A stretch of 34,598 nt of DNA, from positions 84,473 through 119,070 of the forward strand of contig PS015127.1 of the NCBI GenBank assembly GCA_048213135.1. Direction: 5' to 3'. Positions 1 to 9,500 of the stretch are shown here, piece by piece. The notes beneath the pieces are model-generated. The model worked only from the letters and a program-made list of their open reading frames with translations, did not search any database and was not told the origin of the DNA. The stretch's first letter is position 1; every line of letters begins with the position of its first letter. The DNA comes from Reclinomonas americana ATCC 50394. Taxonomy: Eukaryota > Jakobida > Jakobea > Jakobida. A program made the position numbers and the translations under genes.

Positions 1-261
1 AAGAAGAAGATCAACAACAACAACAACAACAGCAGCAGCAACAACAACAAGAAGAGCAAGAAAAGAAGAAGAAGAACAAGAACAAGAAGAAGGATAAGAA
101 GGATAAGAAGAATGAGAAGAAGAACAAGGAGAAGGAGCAGAAGCAGGAGCAGGAGCAGAAATGAGAGAAAGAGAGAAGAAGAAGACGAAGAAGAAGAACA
201 AGAACAAGAACGAGAACAAGAGTAAGAAGAACAACAAGATGAGCAATAGTGTGTGTGTGTG

Positions 262-295
<34 letters not shown>
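1..295. repeat. Polypurine/microsatellite tract
   Basis: About 235 bp of nearly pure AAG/AAC/GAG triplets on the plus strand are followed by (TG)n at about 248-262 and (GA)n at about 264-294. On the minus strand this is an uninterrupted pyrimidine tract downstream of the exon ending at 351, so it is most simply intron sequence of that gene. Long open frames here (for example poly Ser/Phe/Cys) come from the repeat and are not genes. Confidence 0.85.
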
Positions 296-297
<2 letters not shown>

Positions 298-350
298 GAG
301 AGAGACAAGAGAAGCAGCATGGATTGCGCATATACTTGAGTGACACAGAC

Positions 351-918
351 CTTTGACACGATTGGTCTCCTGCTGCGACCCACTCCCACCTCGCGCACGA
401 TCCGTCGACTGCGTGGAGCTCGCTGTCGATGGTCTCGGCGGCAACTACACACCGACAGAAAAAAAAAACAACATGAGCAGCCACAAAAACGAGCGGGCCC
501 TCTCACTCATCAACACACACACAACTGCATCAATCGATGTCGACATTCCACCGCCCATCGCCGACATGTTAGACAGTGGAGGTAGTGGTGGCGGTGGTGG
601 CGGCGGAGGTGTTGGTGTGCTGCCTGTCCTCAAAGTGCGGTTCTCGACACGATACACTCCGCCTCCATTGCTCATTGCTGGTGAGCTTGCCTGCATGAGC
701 ACCTGCTGCTGTTGTTGTTGTTGTTGTTGATAGTACATTTGCTGCTGTTGCTGGAGCTGCTGGAGAGTCTGTGGTGGCGCGGGACCGGCGCGAGGTGGAG
801 GCAGAGTGGAGGAGGAGGAGGAGGATGACATGATGCCGCTGCCATTGGAGCCGCTGCCAGAGGAGGAGAATGAGAGGCGGCCGTTGACGGAGGCGGCGGG
901 GGAGGCTGCGTATGCCAT
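351..918 (-). CDS. Ser/Gln/Pro-rich hypothetical protein, 5' part
   Basis: I do not recognise this gene and no domain is visible. Exon 1 (918..526, 131 codons) starts at an ATG preceded by AT-richer, non-coding-looking sequence. It encodes Ser-, Gln- and Pro-rich low complexity, including two Gln runs, a run of eight prolines, and one more ordinary patch (VYRVENRTLRTG). A phase-0 intron beginning gttgtg and ending tgtgtag leads to exon 2 (444..351), which reads on as LPPRPSTASSTQSTDRAR and ends at a gtctgtg donor. Matching composition in the two exons supports the join. Left of 351 only an intron-like, microsatellite-rich stretch remains, so the rest of the gene lies outside the window. It is divergently arranged with the gene at 1571. 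Composition would fit a disordered regulatory protein, but that is inference. Confidence 0.5.
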
Positions 919-1570
919 GCGTGCGCGCGTAAATGGTGGACTAGATTTGGTCGGTCGGTGGAAATTCGGTCGATGTGTACAGTTTTCTTTGCGATTCAGG
1001 TGCGGATCGGCACGAAGCGGTCTGCAATAGCTGGTGCTTGTAGGAGATGATTATACGGTGGCTTGTGCTGGTCTTGCTGCCGGTCCGCAATGTGGATTTC
1101 AAGCATTGCGCAATTGATGGAAATTCGATTTCGATTTCGATTTCAAGTGCATGCAGGAGGCTGTTTTTGCATCCTTCCCCGACCTGAATTCGATTGCAAT
1201 TGGGCTTCGCGTCGTCGTCTCATCGTTGACATGCACGACCGGTGAGCCAATCGATCCTCAACTTCCAGTTTTCGAATTTCCTTGTCGCTGAAGCGCAGAT
1301 GCATGCAGGTCCGCTATCCTGGCGCGCATCCTTCCCCCGTACACACCTCGCCTCGCCTCGCCCAAGCCATTCCCCAGCTTGCATGTTCCTTGAATTTTCG
1401 TGTTCGTGAGCTTTCATATCGCGAGCAACAAAGTCCGACAATCCTCTCAATCGCAACAGAGGTGCGCGCATCGCGACGAAACACTCCTTTGCTCATTTGT
1501 GTCAGAGAACACACCACCACTCACTGTGTACGGCACCTCCAGACACCCAACACACAAACACAGACAAAAA
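919..1570. promoter_or_regulatory. Divergent intergenic region between two genes
   Basis: No supported gene lies in these 652 bp between the opposite start codons at 918 (minus) and 1571 (plus). The region is richer in AT than the coding sequence. It holds a short direct repeat of a GATTTC unit near 1126-1145 and pyrimidine-rich stretches before 1571. It must contain the promoters of both neighbours. I see no convincing TATA box. Confidence 0.5.
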
Positions 1571-3067
1571 ATGACACGCGCTGCGCTGATGCTCTGCGCG
1601 CTGTTGGTGCTGCTGGCCGTGTGTGGTGCGTGATCTCGCCCCCCCCCCACCTCTCCCTCTCCCACTCCCACCACTCACTTTTTTTGTGTGCAAACGCGCA
1701 GGCCTGGCAGCAGCCAAGCACGGTGAGGGCCACGAGCAAGCCGAGCGTGACCCCGCCACTCACGCTCTCGCCGTCAAGTACGGCTTCAACCCGCCCGTGG
1801 TGGGCGGCACCACCTCCACCACGCCGGTGAACGAGGCCGCTGCCACACCCACAGAGGCACTCCCTCAGGTCCAGGTGGACCCCATTCCAGAGTTGCGCGC
1901 GCACGCGAGAAACAATGAGAATGCCACGTGTGTTCATTGCTGACTTTCTTTGTTGTTCTACACTAGGGCGCCGCTTCCTCACCCGCCGGTCTTCCGTGTG
2001 CCGCCGACGCCGACTGGCTCGTTTGTGCACCCGACCCCGGCGCCGCGTCAAGCGGTGAATCCGTCGACGGAGGTGGTGCCGGTGGAGTTTGAGGTGGTTG
2101 TCGTCGAGGAGATTGATGTGCCGCCGCCGCCGCCGCAGCCAATGCGCGGTGCTCGCCCGTGTAGTGGCCATGGTGGCTTCTGGTCGCGCATCTTTGGTGG
2201 CCGCCACGCGCCGCCGCCGCCGCCGCCGGGTGACATGGAGACGCAGGAGGCGGGTGACGACAACCACCATCACCACCACCACCACCACCATCACGGCCAT
2301 GGTGACGGTGAGCGCCGCCACGGCCATCACCACCACCACCACGAGCATGCCGAGGAGTACGACGCTGCTGGCGTGCCTGTGGAGGGCGGTGATGAGAACC
2401 AGCACGACCATCACCACCATGGACGCCACGGCCNNNNNNNNNNNNNNNNNNNNGCTGATATTTTTTTGTTGCTCACCTTGGTGACCGACAACAGAGGAGA
2501 TTGGCAAGACGAGCCACTGCGTGGCTGGCTGCTGCGCCTCGAGCACCGCGTGCTTCTTTGGTGGTGCTCTGGCCCTTGTGCTCCTCCCGCTGTCGTGCCT
2601 GTTCCGCAGCCGCAAGGTCCGCCTCGGCGTCGGTGCCGGTCTGGCGATCTGCTCCCTGCTGTCGGCCACTGCCCTGTTGATCTTCGGCACCGTGGGCTCG
2701 TACCACGATGAGGCGATGGTGAGTGAGAGAACGAGGATCAAAAATTGTGCGTGTCGTCAGGCGAATCCGTGAACTCACTTTTTTTCGGTGATCAGCGCGT
2801 CATGTCGTCGTCGAACGAGCACGCTCTGGGCGGCAACTGGACGGTCATCACCCTGGCCATTGGCATGCCGCTGTTCATTGTGGCCTCGTGGGCGCTGGTG
2901 GCCATCACCGCCTGCTACCGCCGCCTGCCGTGCCGCGGACAGAACGGCAACAACAACAATGGCGACGAGTCCATGTCGGACATGGAGTCCAACTGCCCGT
3001 CGAACCCCGCCGCCTATGTGCCGCTGCCGCAGGACGATTCTGTCCAGCCGCTGCTGGCGCAGCCGGT
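1571..3067 (+). CDS. Secretory-pathway membrane protein, Pro- and His-rich
   Basis: Family not recognised. Exons: 1571-1625, 1702-1891, 1967-2433 (runs into a gap), 2495-2718 and 2796-3067 (runs into a second gap). The junctions I could test keep frame. The ATG opens a classic signal peptide (MTRAALMLCALLVLLAVCGL). Next come an acidic/Pro-rich stretch, a poly-Pro run, and a strongly His-rich segment at about 2263-2433 that includes a run of ten His and repeated HG/HD/HH. After the gap there are three hydrophobic spans: around CFFGGALALVLLPLSCLF, around AICSLLSATALLIFGTVG, and around WTVITLAIGMPLFIVASW. An Asn/Ser-rich tail follows. The predicted layout is a lumenal or extracellular His-rich domain attached to a three-helix membrane part, possibly metal binding (inference). 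The stop is not visible; CCG|GT at the last bases may be a splice donor. Confidence 0.7.
2434..2453. other. Assembly gap (20 N)
   Basis: Twenty N inside the His-rich part of the gene at 1571-3067. The round number suggests a placeholder of unknown length. The sequence to its right (2454-2494) reads as the end of an intron, finishing in acag. Confidence 0.95.
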
Positions 3068-3087
3068 NNNNNNNNNNNNNNNNNNNN
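3068..3087. other. Assembly gap (20 N) between convergent genes
   Basis: Twenty N that cut off both the 3' end of the plus-strand membrane protein and the C-terminal half of the minus-strand glycerol-3-phosphate dehydrogenase. The missing coding sequence is far longer than 20 bases, so the N count cannot be a true distance. Confidence 0.95.
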
Positions 3088-3235
3088 GCCCTCGCTCCCC
3101 CTCTCCGCCCTCGCTCCCCCTCCTCCGCCCTGCTCCCCCTCCTCGCCCTCGCTCCCCCTCCTCGCTCTCGCTCCCCCTCTCGCTCTGCTCCCCCTCTCGC
3201 TCTGCTTCTCTCCTCTGGCCTCGCTCTGCTGTGAG
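3088..3235. repeat. C-rich minisatellite
   Basis: Degenerate tandem copies of a unit close to CTCGCTCCCCCTC, about 13-17 bp long, occupy this stretch directly beside the 20-N gap. On the minus strand it lies in an intron of the glycerol-3-phosphate dehydrogenase gene. Such a tract probably caused the assembly break. Confidence 0.8.
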
Positions 3236-3253
3236 TTTTTCCGACACACGCAC

Positions 3254-3856
3254 CATCTGCAGCGTATCCTGCGTGATGCCCTTGCTCGTCGACACCAGCG
3301 GCACCGTCGGCGGAATCAGCTCCTACACGCAGCGGAAAACAGTGAGCAAGAACGCCACCTCCTTTTGCTCGACAAAGCACACAGCACCTTGAGGGCCGAC
3401 AAGAACTCCAACGATCCCTGCACGGGCACCGCATGCACAATGAAATCGACGGCATCGAGTGCATCAGTGGCCGATGTGGTCGCCGAGATGTTACTCGGCA
3501 GCTTCACGGTGTCAAACGAGCGCGGGTTGCGGTTCTCCTCGTTGATGGTCTGACACACACACGTCATCAGCATCATCATTCGCGACAGTCGATGCATCAT
3601 CACTCGCACCTTTGCCTGGTCGTCGCGACGCACGAGCATGCGCACGTGATGTCCGTTGAATGCCACCGCACAAGCCATGGCAGTGGCGTATGCACCGCCA
3701 CCAAACACACACACATTGTGCACCACACTGGCGGCAGCAGCTGCTGCCGATGCCGTGCTGTGTGGATTACCATGAGCGCAAGCGAGCGAGCGAACAGGTG
3801 AAGGAGGAGAGAGAGTGAGAGAGAAGAGAGGGGGAGAGCTTGACTTGCCTTGCCAT
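3254..3856 (-). CDS. gpsA: NAD-dependent glycerol-3-phosphate dehydrogenase, N-terminal half
   Basis: This enzyme interconverts dihydroxyacetone phosphate and sn-glycerol 3-phosphate with NAD(P)H. Exons: 3856..3849, 3757..3610, 3549..3388 and 3322..3254. After a short Ala-rich start comes the Rossmann glycine motif VFGGGAYATAMA. Then come NPRSFDTVKLPSNISATT, DFIVHAVPVQ and ELIPPTVPLVSTSKGI, ending TLQM. The HAVPVQ and STSKGI blocks are typical of the bacterial gpsA and plant plastid (SFD1/GLY1) branch rather than of animal GPD1. The start I favour is an 8-nt first exon (ATGGCAAG) followed by a GC-AG intron with the strong AAG|GCAAGT context; this is the only reading I found that enters the Rossmann exon in frame from an ATG. 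The substrate-binding C-terminal domain is absent, lost in the gap at 3068-3087. Confidence 0.82.
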
Positions 3857-4319
3857 CGTGATCAAAGTGCAAACGAAATTGTGTCGCTTGATCGCACACG
3901 CTCGTCACACTGGCCTCTTGCCGCACGACTAGTGTGCTTCAGCGAGGCACCATGTGATCTTTTCCATCTCAGCCGCTGAGCAAACTGCTGCCCGAAACTT
4001 CATCCATCAGACTCTTCACGTTTCCACAGCGAACATCACCGCATCCTTCACCCCTCTGCTCCCAGTGTGAGATCCACAACAGCGGCGTCAAAGGAACACA
4101 GCAGTTCACTCATGCATTCACGAAACGCACCCGCTTGTGTAGGCTGGTTATTGGACTTTGGCCTACAGCGCGCGCGCGCCATTTCGATGGCAAACCCTTC
4201 TCGCGCGGGATTTGTGGCAAACCCCAAAATAGTGCATTTCACCCGTTTTTTCTATCTCTCTCTGAGCGCTGACAACCTCCGTCTTCCTCTCACAACTCTC
4301 TCCACCCAACTGAATCGCA
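3857..4319. promoter_or_regulatory. Divergent intergenic region, gpsA-like/H3
   Basis: These 463 bp separate the start codons of the minus-strand dehydrogenase and plus-strand histone H3. No gene is supported. A GCGCGCGC run lies near 4168-4177. A pyrimidine-rich stretch with TTTTTTC and CTCTCTCT precedes the H3 start (4245-4310), resembling initiator and 5' UTR sequence. Because the genes are divergent, the interval should carry both promoters. Confidence 0.5.
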
Positions 4320-5547
<1,228 letters not shown>

Positions 5548-5690
5548 ACAACCTAAGCCCCCGCTGCTGCCATTTCCCCCCCTTTGAGTTGTTGTGCACG
5601 CTGACGTGCGCACACTCGAAACCCTTCCCAATGGCGTGTCTACACGCCAAAACACCCCCACTTGGCCTCCAAAAGACCATTTCCTACGAT

Positions 5691-6452
5691 TCAATCATGA
5701 TCGTCATCATCATCCTCATCGTCGTCTTGTTCCTCTCTCTCCTCTCTTGCACAATGTCTCTGTGTGTTACACACATGAGCAAGACCACCTCACAACTAAC
5801 AGCGACCGCAAGTGAAGGCACCTTCAACACTCGCGCAATGAGCGCCACATCGTCATCACCTCTGTCGTCGTCGTCGTCGTGCTCCACCGATCGTCTCTTC
5901 TTCGCTCTTCTCTCTCCTCGCCCCCCTTCCTCCAGTTGCTCCACCGTCTCTCGGATCACGGCAGCAGCAGAGGACACCACGCACGACTCGGTGAGCTGCG
6001 GATTGTCGCGCAGTGCGGCTGATAGTCTCCACAGTCGCTGCCCTCACGACTCAGACAGGAGGAGAGTGGAAGACGATGCCGACGACGATCACACCTCTAC
6101 AGCAGCACGTCGCGCCTTTGCCCGCAACAACTCGCGCTCCATGCGATGCACTTGCACGCGCAATGCACCGATTTCACCAGCATCTTCTTCTTCCTCCTCC
6201 TCGCCACCCGCCTCCTCCTCCACATGCTGCGCCACTCGCTGCAGCATGTCGTCACTGAACCGCGCTGCACATGCACGCTCCACGTGCTGATGCACTGCAC
6301 CGGACTGATCATAAGTGTGTGAACAACTGGCCAGCGAGCGCGCGCACGCAACAGGCGTCCTCTGCGTGTCGCACGTCACCCGCGCTGCCCGTGACATGCT
6401 GCAGTGCGTACCGCTGCAGAAGCACACGACGGGCCTCGCACAGTGCGTCCAT
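5691..6452 (-). CDS. Small coiled-coil protein with basic patch and acidic tail
   Basis: Family not recognised. My model has four phase-0 exons: 6452..6375, 6304..6095, 6037..5822 and 5759..5691, about 190 residues. It starts MDALCEARRVLLQRYALQHV. Next come a helical part (FSDDMLQRVAQHVEEEAGG), a Glu run, and a heptad-like stretch (IGALRVQVHRMERELLRAKA continuing into RLWRLSAALRDNPQLTESC). Then come VIRETVEQLEEG, a basic KKRRS patch that could be a nuclear localisation signal, an Asp run, and a very acidic C-terminus. Precise splicing supports a real gene, since every join is in frame and gives protein-like sequence. The last acceptor is less certain: reading straight through exon 3 also stays open to 5684. 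It is convergent with H3 (143 bp between stops) and divergent from TRAPPC11. Size and helical content would fit a small nuclear or kinetochore-type subunit, but that is only a guess. Confidence 0.6.
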
Positions 6453-6551
6453 ACAGACAGAAAGCAAGCAAAGAGCGAGCATTATTGTCTCTCACACTTC
6501 TTTTGTGGCTGCGTGACACGCGTGCACACACACGCACACACACGAGTGGTC
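6453..6551. promoter_or_regulatory. Compact two-way promoter, 99 bp
   Basis: Only 99 bp separate the start codon of the minus-strand small protein (6452) from that of TRAPPC11 (6552). The interval holds a GC/AT-mixed segment and a (CA)n tract with ACGCGTGCACAC near 6518-6545. Both 5' UTRs and both promoters must fit here or overlap the coding sequence. Confidence 0.5.
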
Positions 6552-9500
6552 ATGGAGGGCGACTACTCCGACCTGGTGTTGCCAGTCGCGCCACTGGTGG
6601 CGCTCTTTGGCAAGCCAGGCCTGAGTTCGAGTGTTGCCATGGCGCTCTCCTCCTACGCACACCCGGCCTCTGCAGCTGCTGGCGCCTCCTCGTCGCCACA
6701 GCTAATGGTCTCAGGCAGCGGCCTCATGTCGTCCTCCTCAGTGTCACTGATGAGTGCGGCACACACGGCGTCGGAGGCACTGGATGCGGCCTCGTCTTCG
6801 TCGTCCTCTGCCACTGCAGCCTCGTCGTCGTCGTCGCTGCTGGCGCGACCACCGCGCTTCTATTTTCGCTCGCTGGAGGTGTCAGATACTCTGCCGTACA
6901 GGAAGGAGGTGATTTGATTGACGATTCTCAAACACAACACTCGCTAACACTCCCACTCACACACTCGTGCACACTCGCAGCCGAAGCGCGTGTATGAGGC
7001 ACCGTTGCATGGACGCGGCATTCTCAAGCGCGGCTGGTTGAGAAAACGACTGGTGAGAGCGTGGCATTGACTCGCTTGTGTGTGTCAGATGACTGATCAC
7101 ACTTGCTGTCTCACCAGCAACTGGAGCCGGCGGTGATTGCCGTGGTCACAGACGTGGACCGCAACTCGTTTGTGCCGCGCGAGGCCGAGCTCGTGCAGCA
7201 TGTGAGCACGCTGAAGGCGCGGCATGCCAATCGACCCAACTTGCTGCTGTGCGTGGTGTTTGTGTACACGGGCGAGTTTGCCGACATCAAGACGTACGTC
7301 AATGCGTTCCGCCGCAAGGTCTGTGTCGCCCCCTCCCCCTACCGTTGCATGAGTNNNNNNNNNNNNNNNNNNNNNNNNNNNNNNNNNNNNNNNNNNNNNN
7401 NNNNNNNNNNNNNNNNNNNNNNNNNNNNNNNNNNNNNNNNNNNNNNNNNNNNNNNNNNNNNNNNNNNNNNNNNNNNNNNNNNNNNNNNNNNNNNNNNNNN
7501 NNNNNNNNNNNNNNNNNNNNNNNNNNNNNNNNTTTGTGTGTGGAGGGAGAGCGAAGACAACTGTGTATGAGTGCGTTTTCCAACCCACTTCCCCCCACTT
7601 CATTGCGCAGGTGGAGCAAGCGCTGAACTTGTTCCGTTCGCAAATGCGTTGGTACAAGACGCTGGTGTTCCCGCGACCGCTGCGATTTGTGCAGTTGTCG
7701 CGCATTGCCTCGCAGTACGAGCTGATGAATCGCACCATCCTCTCGCTGCCGAGGCAAGCCCGCATCTCGTACGATCGGTACCAGCAGAGTGTGTTTTACT
7801 TGCAGGTGAGATGGAGATGGGAGTGAGGAGGTTGCTGTCGTTGCGACGTGTTGGCTAACTCGTGCGCTCGCCTCCAGGCCATTGCCAACTACCGCCGCAA
7901 GCATCGTGACGAGTTCATGCAGCTGGAACGCGACTACCACGCTAGCCTGTCGTACTACATTGCCAGCAGTTCGCCGTACCACGCCTGCGAGGTCAAGGTC
8001 GGCATCTACACCGGCCAGTACTTTATCGTGTCGAACGACCCACTCTCTCTCCGTTGCGTCCACTGGGGGAAAATATTTCTCGTGTGTGTGCTGCGTCTGG
8101 CGTCCGAGCTGAACCGTCGATGCGTTGTGCAGGCGATGAGCCGTTCTCGGTGGCCGTCAACGACCACATGCATGTGCTGCTGAATCACATGCTGGAAATG
8201 GATTTCTCCCAGCGCGTGCTGCGCGCTCTGAACGACGCCTACGAGGCACTAAAGGCGCGCACCACTGGACGAGTGCTGTACAGCATTGCATGCGGAGTGG
8301 CGGATGAGCACTTTCTGAAGGGCAATTTTGCCGAGGCCAAGACGTTGCGTGTCTTTCTTTGGTTTCGCCCAGCTCCTCCTCGTGTTTGCTGAATTTTTTC
8401 GTCGCTCGCACAGTCTGTACGACCAAGTGGTTCCGCTGTACAGACGAGAGAAATTCTTCTCGATTCTGCGCCGACTGTTGCTGCGTGTGAAGCGATGTAC
8501 CGAGGTGCTGGAGGAGCCGCAAGATTATCTCGCCACGTTGTTGGATCTCGTCAGCGACAGTTGCGTCTGTTGACTGTGCATTGTTGTCTCGGCGGCGCGC
8601 AGAGTGGACTGACGTGCTCTTCTGTTCTTTTCGTGACAGCCGAGTTGGCGGATGGTGACGAGCGTCTGCGCTATTTGAACGAGTTGTTGCAGGCGGTGCG
8701 TGACAAGAGAGAGTAAGGAGAGAGTGAGGAGTGTGTGGTGGATCGCTGATTGGGGTTTGGTGTATATGTGTGTGTGGCACAGACGGACGAGATCCCACAA
8801 GTGCCGCGCTACTTGCCGCCGTTTGTGGCCGTGAATCACATCAAGGCATTCGACATGTCGCACGGCTTTGGTTTCGGTACGCTGATTGCCGTACTCTCTT
8901 TGTTCTTTACCACACTCTCACACTCTTCTCCACCACACAGTGGACTGCCTGTTCGGTTTCGACCGCTCCTCGTTGTACATTGAGCAGTCGACATCGTTCC
9001 GCGTGATGCTGCGTGTCCGTGCGCCCACCGAGGTGTTCTTCTCCAAGCTGCAGGTGCGCTGCGCTTCACTGCCTCCACCTGCTTCGCTTGTGTCATTTTC
9101 GGGCTCATTGCGGGAGTCGCACGCAGATCTTCTTCACCTTTGACGAGTACAACCTGACGCTCACCGACTCCAAGCGACTGCAAGTGGAGCGCTCATACAA
9201 GCGGAGCGCTGCAGCGTCGCCAGTGCAGAGCGTCGTGCTGCCACTCCCGGCCGACGGCAGCGGTGCGACTTTGCATATCTCCTTTTTTCGTCGTCCTTCT
9301 CGCTTGTCGTTGTCTCATCTGCGCGCTGGTGTTCACGCCTGCAGCGCCCACCTCGCCGCTGGAGCAACCGGCGTCGGAGCCATCCGACATGCATCTGTCG
9401 GCGCTGGCGCTCGAGTCGATGGACATGGACGACACGCAGGAAGTCGATCTCACCGAAGAGGCCGAGAACGACACCGAGCTGGTGGAGCATTCCATGCTGA

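Noticed and set aside
353-730. Plus-strand open frame with Gly, Val and Cys runs
   Set aside because: It is the antisense of the Gln- and Pro-rich exon on the minus strand. The runs are complements of poly-Gln and poly-Pro.
1521-2741. Minus-strand open frame of about 400 codons rich in Val, Met and Arg
   Set aside because: It crosses a gap and mirrors the His-rich exon on the plus strand. The plus strand has a signal peptide, introns in phase and membrane spans.
5691-6290. Plus-strand frame rich in Ser/Thr after the H3 stop
   Set aside because: It overlaps the minus-strand small gene, whose exons join in phase. The plus frame is low complexity with no splice or start support.
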